Positions 1 to 12,495 of a DNA stretch of 64,000 nt are shown in pieces. Location of the stretch: NCBI GenBank assembly GCA_964017195.1, contig OZ024893.1, forward strand, positions 52,408,915 to 52,472,914, given 5' to 3'. Numbering within the stretch: the stretch's first letter is position 1; every line of letters begins with the position of its first letter. A model generated the notes under the pieces. The model did no database searches and was not told the DNA's origin. It saw only the letters and a list, made by a program, of their open reading frames with translations. This DNA is from Siderastrea radians. Lineage: Eukaryota; Cnidaria; Anthozoa; Scleractinia; Rhizangiidae. The translations under genes were made by a program, and so were the position numbers.

Positions 1-513
1 CGAACAATATATAGAACGAAGGCGTATTCAATTGTTTTAGCATCATTTTACGATGTATTTTGTTTGATATTGGCAAAAATGCTGTTCATAATTATTCAAG
101 TTTGGAGGAGTTACTGCAAAACACCCTTTTTTTCAATTGCGCAAAATAAGAACATCCCAGCCTCGAATTCTCCAACATGAACACGTACTAGCATGAAGGT
201 ATAGATATTTTTAAAGAGAGAGTGTAAAAGAAGCAAGCCCGCTCGCAGGCTTCTAGACTACATTACAGTCGATTTTCCTCTTTAGACTCTAGAGAGAAGA
301 GAAGAGAAGAGAAGCGCTAACACCCCCAGTCTCACCCGTTTACTTCACGCTACAGACCTCTCGCTCGAAGAGCGTGCGTTTGTACACACTAACGCAAAAA
401 ATACGACTGTTTTGCAGTCTAGCAGTTTTCAAATCCTTGGGGTAAAATAAAAAAAAAATTATAAGATCGAATTTATTATGTACTTTGTTTGAACAACTGG
501 TGATTTTCTCTGA
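1..513. other. Downstream flank, no gene seen
   Basis: Region 3' of the PNGase F-like gene, which runs on the minus strand. I see no supported coding exon. The only structure is a short purine run of AGAGAAG units at about 288-314. No clear minus-strand AATAAA was found close to the stop codon at 514-516, so the transcript end is unknown. Confidence 0.5.
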
Positions 514-3187
514 TCACGGTGTTAGATACTTGTAGTACGTCAAGTAAGAGTACATGATGATTTTTCCGGGGTCCCGGGTGGGGTGGGGATCAGTGTTGTT
601 GAACCAACCAAAATACTCTATGGTATTATTAGGGGATTGAGCCGCGCTGGTTATATCCACCACCCACGGGACGACCTCCTGTCCGTCACACCACCCGTCA
701 CGACCATACAACCACGTGCCATGCTCATTTGGGACCTCGCCCTCGGGGACACGATCAGCACACCCCATGGCCGTCCCCGCGTGGAACACCCGGATGTAGT
801 TGTGTATCTTGTTGACTACAAAGTGATGTGAAGTGACGCAAAACTCAGCGCAGTTATTGTTGTCACTACCATGGCCAGTGATAACGGCGACTAGTTTGAT
901 TCTTTCTGTTCCTTTTGGTGAGATGAAGGAGAACGGAGAGTATTTGGTGTTGTAGTCCTCGTCAAATGTTCCTCCTCTGAACAATGGCACGATTTGGAAA
1001 GGAACTAGAGTCTTCTCCATCGCGTGAAATGTCTTGTACCGAAATTGAGGTACCGGTAATACTAAAAAATGATCGAGACAATTGCCCATGTAAATGTTTA
1101 TTCAGTGAAACCTTATAATTTTTTCTGTGATATTCTCTATTGCAAGCGACAACCTCCGAGAAAACACTTGCCCATATGATGGCGGGAGTAACGAACCTCG
1201 TTGCGTTCGAATTACAGTCTTTTACTGTCGTTACTAGTGGAAGGGGAGGGGGTCCATTGGGTTACAATTTCCATTTCTATAGTATGTCCTGTGTGTCCTT
1301 ATAACGTATCTCGATGTATATACCATATACCTGCATAGCACGCCAAATATCTGTCCGATCCCTTGTGTCCATTTCTATCGCTACTTGAGAAGGGGTCGTA
1401 ATTTTGGAACTTTTCAGTATACAATCAAGGCAATCTGTTGTAAGGTTAAAATAGATTTACTGCATAAACCGTCATTCGCACACCTTGTACTTTGCTAACA
1501 AGCCTGATGTTGAGTGAAGGGATCCACGCCATGGCCCAAGGAACTGTTTTCACTGTGAAGTTGCACCGGTTTCTAGAACTGGTGCCCGCAGATTGTAGCA
1601 GCGGTATCAGCGGCTTCACTGGAGTCAGCCATCTTCCAATCCGTCTATGAATTAAAAAAATGAAAGGAATCAAGACGGTTAAAGTTTTTTAATCTCTTGT
1701 TTGATTACCTTTACAGCTCATTATATTTTTGAACTTCGATGACTGTTTTGCTATTTTTACAGCACTCTGCCCAAACTATTTGTCATGATTAATCTGCCCG
1801 TATGGTTATGTATTGAAAACATATTTTATCGGAGTATAACACAAAAAAGTGTATCTTACTGTTTTGATTTGAAATGCGTTTGTCAAGAAAAAACATAAAA
1901 CTTCGTTTTCGTCGCCGGTACAATTCTCTGTAAACGTCACATGAATGTAGAGACGTGATTCAGTTTTATCAACAAACTCAAACAGTGAAGAAACAGTTTT
2001 GAAAAAAAAAAACTCTTTTCATTTTAGCTTTCGTTTTAGGTTAAATTCTACAACCAAACAGTGAGCAAAGAAGGCAAAATAATGCCAGGTTTACATTTTC
2101 ATCAGAAAAAGAATCCGGCATTTGAGACTCTTTCGTGTTCTCAAGTTCTCGTCGTGTCTTAAGGACGGTGCCTCCTAATACAGATATATTTTTGCAAAGG
2201 TTGACTATGGGTAAAAAGTAGGTCTTACCAAGGGTTAATGGCATCTAAAAAGAAAAATGTGGGTAACCACGTATTTGTCAGAGATAATTAAGCAACCATA
2301 ATTCTAAAAAAGCGTTAACATACAAAGAATGTATGGCAATTTCTTTCCAAATTTAAGCTTAATTATCTCTGAAAAATTCATGGTTACCCCCAATTTTCTT
2401 TTTGGATTCTGATAGCCCTTGCTAAGATCTGCTTTTTCCACCTAGCCATAAACCACGCAAAAACATTGTTGTATTGGTGGGCAAATTCCAATAGAGACCC
2501 AAATATCCCGAGATGCTCAGAACGTATGCGCAGTAACAAAAGGAGGCACCGTCCTTAAGACAATACAGATTTGAGCCTTCTATGATCAAAAACCACTGAA
2601 GGAAATTCTTCATGTGTGGTTTCACGAGCTGAACGGTATAAACCCCTAGTATCATTGATTTGATGTGATATTCACCTTCTAAAAGGAGTTATCCATCTGC
2701 CCAGTTCCAGGCCACACAGCTCGTTGGTCGCGTTACAACAAACGTAGAGCTGTACCGTGTGATCCCAGTGAGCGCACGTGTCATCTCTGGAGCCTGGGCA
2801 CGACAAAGAGAAGTCCAGTTCAACGTGTTCATAACGCTGGATTTCTGTGGAGAGGAGCGCAAAATCGTTATACATAATACGACGAAGAGTTTGATAACGA
2901 CACGCAGAGTGAACAAAAAAATTTTAAAGGGCTGAGATCCTTTCACGTCCTTGAAAAAGGGACTACCAAATAGCTTTGTGCAAGTTAACACTTTCAAGAT
3001 TCAAGAGCAGCAAGCGTTTCATTTCGTATTCGTGGTGCTACGTATAGAATAGTGCAGTTAAGGATAAAGCGGAGAAAGGAAAGTTTAAAAGTTTTTACAT
3101 TTTTCGCCTATGGTGAAGGGCAAGTATGTGAGAAAATCAGTCAGCCAGTCTCTCAGGTCAGTCAGCCAGTTAGTATGTCAATCAGTC

Positions 3188-3219
<32 letters not shown>

Positions 3220-4938
3220 AGTCAGTCAGTCAGTCAGTGTCAGTAAGTCGGTCAGTCAGTCAGTTTCAGTCAGTCAGTCAGTCAGTCAGTCGGTCAGTCA
3301 GTAGGTCAGTCGTTTAGCCAGCAATTTTACAGGTACAGCTGTGAGCCTGACTCACCATCAATAGAGGGCAGATCCACTATCGCGCTAACTCCTTTCTCTC
3401 CTTGCATCAAAGTGTGATTAAACACATTAATAACTTTCGCGTCCCCAGTTGTCAGGTTCTTTAGCAGGTCCGTCTTGTAGTTGAACCTACAGTATTTAAA
3501 ACAAAAACCGGCAAAATTTGTGAGAATCTCAATCCTCGTGCCGTCAGCACATAAACGTGCGCACATTCGAAATCTGGTATAAATTTTCTTTGAGGATTTC
3601 CAGAGAAATAAATGGTCGCTTTCTGTCAACTTTTATTTTGAGAGAAACACCTTATATCCTTATGTTATTCATGGCTATTGAGATTCGAAGATTTTTTTTG
3701 TCACTTTTTCGTTAGCTTTGATGGTTTATTTTTCACCTTACCATTGCGCTTGGTAGGCCAAGAACCTCATGGATGGATATAAAAACCATCCTGTTTCTTG
3801 CAGTTTTCCCTGGCCATCGATTCCAAAGGTAAACACATCTGACGGCGTGGTCTGAAAGCGGATGAAGGAATGACTGCTCTTTCTTATTTTATATCCTGTA
3901 TCAAACGGAATCATGGTAGCTGGAATACTGAGCTGTGTATTACACTCCGAGCCATGGCAGTTCATGTCCTCCAGGGCGTGGAACCGACGGCCGTAAAGAA
4001 CAACACCGAGGGCGCCATTTTTTTGACAATTCTGAACCTGCAGAGAGAGAGAGGGACATCGTATTATAAAGAGCTTGTGGACATTCATCGTTGTGTGTTG
4101 CGAATATGCGAATCTGATTGGTTCAATCGGAAACCCTTTTTCGGAGCCTCTGGTTGTTTACCATTTACAGGGGGAAACCGGTTGGTCTACGGTTTGTGCA
4201 AGTGGTAAGCAAAACCTCCTGAATGAAATTCCGTTGGAGATGAGTATGCACCATCATATCTGTGCAATTCACTGTAATTAACAGAGATTCTGGAACTAGT
4301 TTATTGGTGCAGGACCTGGAACTGGTAGAAAAAAGTAAATGAACACAATTTTCCGCTTGGAAGTTCCGGCGATTGGGAATCTTGGACTACCTCACAAGGC
4401 GTTCTGTTATTTTGGAAATTTTCCGGTCGGGCAAACCAGAATAGCCTTACTTTACATTCCAACCGAAATTTCCGGATTTTTTTTTTGTAAATGGTTAACT
4501 CTCTCCAATTATCGTGCATTCGAGCAATAGAGTTTTCACAAGTTGGGTTGCTTTTAGTTATTTAAGCTTTCCTTCGTCTACAATTTTGGGTTCAATTCGG
4601 TTATCCTTAATGGGAAAACTTCGGGTAACCTTGGGCTATCTTCGGAAGCGTTAGAGTCATTCCGGAAATTTTCGGATTTCGGAAGCTTTCGTGTTTTACG
4701 CACGCAGTATGGAATTTTGTACTGACATTGTTTGTTCGCTTACCAAAAAAAACGATCGCTTTCCTTGCAAAGTAAAATCTACTTTTAAATTTTTAATTAT
4801 TTTCTTGGCGTAACTGAGAACTAGCAGTAATAGCCAAGTGTATTGACCACGTCAAATAAAGGATTGATTGATTAATTGATTGCAATTGATTGATTGGTTG
4901 GCTGGTTAATTGATTGATTGATTGATTGATTGAATGAC

Positions 4939-4998
<60 letters not shown>

Positions 4999-7900
4999 CG
5001 ATCCTGTAAACACCTAATGTCGTTGTCTCCCGAAGGGACTAGTATGGTTTTCACTAAAAGTACCCACAACATCAGCATAAGCGTAAGCAAAAAGCAAAAA
5101 AGATTGATCTATCCTTGTGCCCGTGCCTGTGCTTGCGTCCAGTCTGTTTTCACGTCGGTTGACATAAGTACTGATGTACTTGAGGCTGTGTCTTCGCCAC
5201 CAGCGAAAAACAGTAAGCGTTGTTCAACCCCTACCTTTGTAAAGTACGAGCAAGCTCCTGTGTCATTGGAAACCAAGGCTAGTCGACAAGCGACGTCATT
5301 GAGAAACATATTTGGTGAGCATGCGTCACCCACGTACACTATAAAAAGATGACCATATTTGGCGAGGGTGTTAGGAGATGGTAGCCAATCATAGCGCGCG
5401 TCCAATCTCTTCGCCACGCAAAATGTTTCACCTGGAGTGAAGACAAAGAAAGAAAATGAGCCCTCACCTGTAACATTTCGCCTAAAAGCCAGTGATCAAA
5501 TTTCATAATTGTCTGAGCCGTCGGTAAGATAGTAAAGAGAAAAGCTATGATGATGGATTCTCCCATCGAATCGAGAGATGAGTAGCACGCAGGTAGTCAG
5601 TGGATGTGAGTTTTTACGTGCGAATGAAGCCCAACCTTGGAGGCACAATTCTCTTGCAGACACTGCATGGGAAGGAGTTATCAAAAGATGGACCCTGCCA
5701 GCTTTCTTCTTTCCTTGTTTAGGGAAGCTTAAAGCCCTTCTTAACTGTCTCCTTAAGTGAACAAATGCTTATTGGAGTTTCTCCACCTCTTCACCCAGAA
5801 AAAGGGTCTGCCACTGCTATGGTCAATTACAGTCATCCTAACCTAGTTAAACCTTAATAAATTCCTTAGCATGATACGGTGTGTGTATATAGTGTCTCAT
5901 TACCTTTGTCATTTTCAACGACGATCTGATCAAACCCGCATCCATGCCCGGAGCAATACCACTGAGATAACACCCGCGGAATCCAGTTTCCTAAGGTAAA
6001 TACGGGATATACCGCAAAATGCACCCGTGGAATCCAACTGTCTTCAAAATCCTTTAATAGTGGCTTTCCGCTTCGGCCTGGGAATCTACGCTTTCGACTG
6101 TGCACTGAAGGGCTTGTGGGCTGCCGCGATCTGCAAAAACGAAGAAAATTGATGTCAGTTAGATAATTAACAATTTGTAACCGAAGTGGAGGTGTGACAC
6201 TTTTCACCGACACTGAGGTGAATGGTTGTTTTAGTATATAACAAACCACTTCCTTCTTTTTTGTGATAAGTAAAAAGGAAGAACTCTCGCGCGAACTTCA
6301 GAGCAACATCAGGAGGTGAATAGCAGATGTTTAGTAGCCAATCGGAGCGCGCGGAAAACACTATCCACTGCTTTGGTATAAGGTTCTCTTTATTTATCCA
6401 GTTCAACTACTTGGAATTTTGTGAAAAAAGGAATTATTTCCAGAAGTGTATGCTCTACTCCACTCTTAACGGTTTAGGTTTGGTCTGAAAAAGACATGTT
6501 TGGTCTACCGGATCTGTCATCAAATACAGATTTTTGCCCTTTATACATGAAAAAGGGAACCATTCATGAAGCTGGTCTAAAACGGAATTAGTGTTTTGAA
6601 CAGTCGGCGCCTCTCTTGCACCCAAATTTATATTACACCAGGGACCTATTGCAGTTGCATTAATTTTGTAAAGAATGTCATACCGTCTATACCCTATGTG
6701 TGTGTCAATTTAGTAATGGCCCCACGACTTAATAATATCAAAACTTATGATGTCAGTAAGAGCCCATTAAAATGATGTCAACTTAAAAGTGCCTCTTCTA
6801 GGAGACGGATTCCTTTTTTATAAGAACTAGAGATCTTGGTCTTTCCAGCCGTTTCACTGTGCACTGCAGGCTAGAGATTTAGAAGAGAAGCTCAAGCGCA
6901 GTTTTGGTGTCCGCTTATGGGAGTTTTCCGACAAAGGGGCGTTCCATTTTATCAGGACCGATTTACCACTGGTCTTGACCCTTTCTGGCTGCGACTGAAA
7001 GCCATGCATTTAAATGAACGCTCTTGAGCAGTTGTTTCATGTCAGAAGCCGTTGGTTTTTCTATATTTAACAAATTAAATCATGAGATGGTTTTTGAACT
7101 TTGAATTAAATAAATTTTTGGGAAAGAAAGGTTTGAGTGCTATTCATTCAGTTTTTAAAAAAGAGAGATTAACTGGATTACTGTATTATTTTTATTAGAA
7201 CTCAGAAAACCGGTATTAGTGATTCATGCTGAGCCAGTATAAGATCATTCTTATTATAAGCCTTTCCAGCTATAATAGCAAGAAACAAGAGTGTGCTAGA
7301 GAGCCATTATAAAGAGCCGGTGATCTTCATTAAGAAAAGAAAATAAATCAAAAGCTCGATCTTCACACAAAACGATTGAAATCGGAAGTTTGAATCACCT
7401 TGCAAAACAATAGGGTGAAGGGGAATCATATTTGAGATGAGAATACTTCTTAACCAAAAGAAGCATGTTGCTTCGTGACTTTCTGAGTCTCAAACTCTTT
7501 TCTCTGAGTTGGGAACAACAAAAAAAGTTCAGTCGACAAATTGATTATTATATTTGCAATTGCACACAAGCAATTTGTGAATTTACGTGTAGGTACATTT
7601 AGATTTCGGTTATGCCTTTCCCATTTACGTCAGCAAATATCATTTTACCATCACACAAAACTTTGACTGGATCACTGCCAGAATTGTTTTAAATGGAGCT
7701 GATTAAGACATACTCCATCCAATTAAAAATTACAAGTATCAATAGCAAGTCTTATAAATCAGTTTTATTTTTACTGGTGCTTTGGTTGGTGAATTCTTGA
7801 TGAGAATTTTTCTTTTAACATAAGCTCTATATGGGGTAAATATGAACTGAATGTCATGGATAACTGGAGCTGCTCGTGAAACGGCAAATAAGCGGTAATC

Positions 7901-9233
7901 TATTATCAATGAATTCTCAACAAGAAATATTGCGTGTACCAATTGAAAAGTCACTAATTCTAGTGGGGCGGGTCAGGGGGGCGGGAGACCGGGAGAAAAG
8001 GGGGCGGGAGGTGTACGGGAGGCGGGAGAAGAGGGAGCGGGAAGCGGGATTCCCAAGGTAGCGGGAAGCGGGAGAAAAAGGGAAAAATTACGCAACATTG
8101 CGCAATATTTCGCAATCGAATAAATGCAAAGGGGCGGGAGGCAAAAATACAGGGGGGGAACCGGGATTAAAGGGTACGGGAAGCGGGAGGCTTAAACCCC
8201 CCTGCCCCCCCTCCCACATTCTATGAAGCAATCTATAATGACGTGATGAAATTCATACCATTAAGCGTCTAAATGGCAACAAAAACATACTGCTAGAACA
8301 AAAATATTCAAGAAAAATCTTAAACATTTTTCTGAGCTATAAAAACACATTACCCTCCGCGGTTTTCAAGTAGTGAGTTGTTAAGTTGATGGTCTTGCTA
8401 AGAGACATTTCCGTTGCGAATAAACGAAATGGAATTTTGGCGGCCATTTGCGGTTTCCGGCACACGCCGTAGTAAGTAGGCCAAGGAGCAATGAAATTCG
8501 CTTAAAAAATTGACAAAGGGCGAGATATAGCTCTTGTGAGGCCCGATCACAATTATATTATCCAGCGTTCGTATCTTTCAATCGCTAGCTGGCCTGGCTT
8601 GTCAGTTTCGCTTTTTCAAGCCAAAACACTGAAGCCTGTTCAAGGATTCTGCCTTGTCCCAAATCAGAACGGAGACGTAAAGTCCCCCTTTGTTCCCCGG
8701 TGCGTTATTCCACAACAAAAATCCGCAAACTATGCGACATGTTATGCCGCAATCCATGCTTTAAACACTACAAACATTACATTAGGTTCGTGCGGTTTAA
8801 TATCTATAAAAACGTACTTTTTTAGGTGATAGGAAGACAAGGCGTCGCGAAACTTCACTGCCAGAGCTTTCGTTTTGGTCTCTTTGTTGCAAAAAGTGGG
8901 TCCAGAATCAGCATAGAAGAGGAACACGTAGTTGACATTGTCTGGGGAGTACTCCAATAGCTCCTGAAAGCTATCTGGATCGGACAGGAGTCGCTCCAAG
9001 AATCCTAACCGGTTTGTGTGCGCAAGAAATACTATTGGTCCATAGATGTTAGAGTCGTTGCCCATTCCATATTTGAGGAGCTTCTCTGTGTGCTGCGAAG
9101 CCTGTATTACTTGGAGAACAAACGGTGGAGCAGAATCACCAGGCTGCAGGTTTGGTATCTCTGCGGAGAGCACCAAGGTCGCGATAACAACGAGCTCGAG
9201 AAGAACTGCAGCTATAGAACTTGAAGAAGGCAT
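514..9233 (-). CDS. Secreted PNGase F-like glycoamidase with PA domain, 8 exons
   Basis: Exons in transcript order: 9233-8818, 6130-5904, 5431-5235, 4037-3742, 3486-3356, 2844-2676, 1644-1484, 1061-514. They join in phase to 714 codons with GT/AG borders. The family (peptide-N4-(N-acetyl-beta-glucosaminyl)asparagine amidase F) cleaves N-glycans from asparagine. Residues 1-24 form a hydrophobic signal peptide; residues about 25-140 start LQPGDSAPPF, reminiscent of a thioredoxin/peroxiredoxin-like fold (weak). Residues about 235-330 look like a PA domain. The N-terminal PNGase F half (about 430-540) has CAHWDH, whose Asp matches the catalytic Asp60 position, and two GRW blocks. The C-terminal half (about 545-714) has GGTFDEDYNTKYSP, ITGHG and NCAEF, whose Glu fits Glu206, then GTWLYGRDGWCDG and PWVVDIT. 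I could not identify the third catalytic acid. A secreted or luminal site is inferred. Intron 1 (6131-8817) is large. Confidence 0.86.
3137..3313. repeat. (CAGT)n microsatellite
   Basis: About 175 bases of slightly interrupted TCAG/CAGT tetranucleotide repeats. It lies in intron 5 of the PNGase F-like gene, ending roughly 40 bases from the exon 5 donor at 3355. The Ser-Val-Ser-Gln reading frames it creates are artefacts of the repeat. Confidence 0.97.
4862..5000. repeat. (ATTG)n microsatellite
   Basis: About 138 bases of TGAT tetranucleotide repeats, more interrupted on the left, ending in GATCGATCC. It lies in intron 3 of the PNGase F-like gene. Confidence 0.97.
7961..8215. repeat. GCGGGAG-rich purine tract
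   Basis: An imperfect array built on GCGGGAG and GGGAGAA words, with several GGG runs spaced closely enough for G-quadruplex formation on the plus strand; it ends in a C-rich stretch. It lies in intron 1 of the PNGase F-like gene. It looks like a degenerate minisatellite rather than a promoter. Confidence 0.7.
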
Positions 9234-9318
9234 CGTGTGGTTTCACTGTGCACAACGCTTAACTGTGGAGCTGACTATAGCAAGTCCACGAATAGCTCGA
9301 TGGAATGATCTTGAACTT

Positions 9319-9326
9319 CTTTTATA
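9319..9326 (-). promoter_or_regulatory. TATA box of the PNGase F-like gene
   Basis: Minus-strand TATAAAAG lies 86-93 bases upstream of the ATG at 9233. Initiation about 30 bases downstream would give a 5' UTR of roughly 60 bases. The match and spacing are seen in the sequence; promoter use is inferred. Confidence 0.55.
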
Positions 9327-9479
9327 GGGTTGCAAGTCGTCACTGATCTGTCAATAATGTTCGCCTGGGCTGTGCTGGTGATTGATCTGTTGTCAACACC
9401 TTTCTTTGGTCTGCCCAAACAAATCCTAGTTCTAAAAGCTGTGAAACTGTTAATCACTCCAGTTTCCGGTAACAACGTC

Positions 9480-10206
9480 TCGTGATATCAGTTATTAGTT
9501 TCTAAAATCAACACACGATTTTTCAGTTTTCTTGTCTCTTTGCATGCCCTGGGCAAGTGCAACGTGACTTCATTCAAACCGAAAATGAAATTAACCTTTT
9601 CTTTGTAAGCTATCACATGCCCCGACAAACACAGCTAATTTACATCTTTGGTATTTGCAAAACTGACCATTATCGTACGTGTCTGAGGATTTTGTCGAAA
9701 AGTTTATGTTTTTAAAAACACCCAATAATCACTGGAATGATTTTATAAATTAATTAGTTGCATTCCAACAAAACTCGATGGTTTCCCTTCTCCACAAAGG
9801 AGGTCGCCTTGAGGCTAAATCATGCATTTAATTCAAGATTTCATTCATCCGGTAACAAGAGATTAAAGGACCCTTTTATGGTGTTTATTGCAAATACAGA
9901 TTAATACGAAGTCTTTGCAGTTCGGTTTAAAACGCACAATTTACACTTAATGCCCCCGATTAATTAGCTGTTAAACGTGTCGGTTCAGATTGTCAAAACA
10001 CATTTACAGTTATAAAGTTATAACAGTCCAGTCTTAAAATATCTCTCAGAAAGAAACAAGTTCCTATTTCAGAACGAAGGAAGTTTACAAACTTAAAATA
10101 TATTTCTAAATATTTTGTCTCAAGCTTTGACGCCTCCCATCATGCAGTGAAACAGTGAATTGTTTTTTAAGTTTCGTTTATATATGGAATAGGAATGAAA
10201 ATATTG
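9480..10206. other. Intergenic, nothing recognised
   Basis: AT-rich sequence between the first exon of the PNGase F-like gene and the 2.3-kb repeat. The word GAAGGAAGTTTAC occurs at about 10077, foreshadowing the motif repeated inside the following element. No coding exon, TIR or RNA gene was found. Confidence 0.5.
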
Positions 10207-12495
10207 GGAGAAGGAAGTTTACTTTTGAAGATCTTCCTGTTTAATGGTCTTGCAAAAATGCGAGCGGTCGAAATTTTCTCATCACCTGCACTAATTTTAT
10301 CGAATAAGGCAGTCAAACACGACGGGTACAGCTAACGAGAACGTCACAAAACAAAAGCTTTAATTAGCAAAACAATGACTCTGCACGTGCGTTATAATTT
10401 CTGGTACATTTCTTTGCCTTTCTGTGCACAAATGCAACGTGAAATGACCAAATTGACCAAAACAGACCAAGACAGATTGAACGAGTTGATACTATCGTGA
10501 CTCGAAGCTTAAAGATTGCAAAGTGATTTTTAAACTGACGTTTTCCTCGGCGTTGCAGTCGCGGTAGTTAAGCTTCCTATTTTGTCAGTCTGCATATTTA
10601 GTAAAGAAAAGTTTGCTTTTAAGAGTCTTCGGATATCCGTTTCAGGTGCTGTAGCAAGTCGGCCCAAATATTGCGTTAAGCCTTTATAAGGAGGCTAAAG
10701 ATCTCCCGTTGTTTTTTTGACTCTCTGTAATTCAGGAAAACGTTTGCTAAAGGAAGTTTGTCTCTGAGAGAGTCTTTGTATAATCATTTACGCAAGATAG
10801 TCAGTGTTAGCTTTCCGGCGCTTGAGACAGATTTTTCGCAAAGTTTCCAAACCTAAGTAAATTTACTTTTATTATTTTTGGCTAAAATGATCGTTAGATA
10901 AGAACGCTGGGGTCATGTAATTAAAGAAAGTTTTCTCTATAAAGGGGGCCTTCGTGTATCTGTATATGAATTGCAATGTTTCGCTTTTTGATATTTATAT
11001 CTACAAGTATGATATCAGTTTTTCTGGATTCAAACTAAAACAGAATCAATTCAAACTTATTTTCAACTGGTCACATTTTACGTTTGCTGTTTTAGGCTTA
11101 AGTCCAAATGCCTTTTTAAAAGAAGCTTCTGAATAGACGAGTTGGTGTAAAGGAAGTTTGCTTAGAATCTTCTTGCGCCAAAAATAGATTTGAGTAGTTT
11201 CTGCGCGTCACACGAATAGAACAAACTGTCAAAACATGATGTTGCACTTTTTGTTTTAGTTTGCATAATTCCATTTTTTGTCTAAAATATGAGGAGCATT
11301 GAATTATTAGTTCTCGAAAACTATTTGTTCCGAAAAGCTGCCTTTATTGCACTAAAAATATCGACGCAGCTTGTTTGTTACTGAGATTATTGAGATTATG
11401 AATACAAAATTAATTGTTGCTGGACAATCATATGACGAAAAATGGCTTTATCTGCGACATCTTGTGTATATAGGGTTTATATGGTATGGCAAAGCAATTT
11501 CTCAGCAATTTATCAGTCTCAACAAGTTGGTCCACAATTTACTGAAATTAGAGAACTTCAGTTTTGAATGCCTGTATTCCGAGATTTAAAACAACAATAA
11601 CAACAACAACAACAAACCACCCAACAAATAAAAAAACGCATGACCATTCCAGATCGATGAAAGATGACTTTTTCGACTTTTGTGGTTCTCCTGTTGGTTG
11701 TTACACCCACAAATCTACATCACTAGAACACTACAATGCCACAGGCTCGGTATCTCAGGCCGATCTGCATCTCTTACGATCCGGGGTTCCGCCCATCTGT
11801 CCTTCTCCACAAGTAAGCTACCTTCTCTACATATAAAAGGACCACCTTTCTTTCGACAGTGGTCAACAGTGAGAGATTCGACCGTCAAGATTGAGCAACC
11901 ACACAGAGGAATAAACGCAATAATCCTTTCTTCTCAGAATTTCCTATATGTTAGTGAAATGGCGGCTTGATCATGATCTCGGTAAGCTCTGACGCGTACG
12001 GGACGACTTCCACATCCACAACATTAACCAATTGTAAGCAAGCAGAACTCTGAACACTGTCTGGAGTGAAAAATCTGTATCATGTGGATGACAAAGAAAG
12101 TGAAGAGTACTTCCCGGTCTGGTTTGTTGTTTTTTGTGATTTTTTTTCCCAAAGGGAAATTTTGTGACGTTTGTCTTTGATACTTTCGCGTACGGCTTCA
12201 GGCCGTAACGGAAAATTATGCCCACCAATTACTTTTTAGTCGATATATATGCATACTTGCATTTAAAAAAATTAAATTGCTTGGTTAACTGATTTTTTTC
12301 GGGCAATTGACTTAAATGATATTCGGTAAGTAGTCAACGGTACACTAAAAATGTGAGGCATATTTTTTATGGCAAGTGCACTTTCACAGTTTCCGAGCAT
12401 ATATCTTTGAACTAATTATTTTAGCTGGTTTAGTTTTTGCTTCCCTTCAACGACCGCGCTAAAACAACGAAAGTTTAAAATCCACGCGAAAGTTA
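10207..12495 (+). repeat. 2.3-kb dispersed repeat, copy A
   Basis: Aligns by eye nearly end to end with 27580-29925 in the same orientation, with small indels. Both copies begin GGAGAAGGAAGTTTAC and end near ACGCGAAAGTTTAA. No protein domain was recognised and the short open frames are not conserved between copies. A TATAAAAG at 11832-11839 has a diverged counterpart in copy B. A recurring word (AAGGAAGTTT followed by a TCTTC block) appears near 10210, 10606, 10752 and 11150. It could be a non-autonomous transposon, a solo LTR family or a segmental duplication; I see no convincing target-site duplication. Confidence 0.8.

Noticed and set aside
3052..3304. Two overlapping plus-strand open frames rich in Ser-Val-Ser-Gln
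   Set aside because: They are translations of the (CAGT)n microsatellite in an intron of the minus-strand PNGase F-like gene.
5866..6249. 127-codon minus-strand open frame taken as a single exon
   Set aside because: Only 5904-6130 is exon 2 of the PNGase F-like gene. The ends of the frame read through the splice signals into intron.
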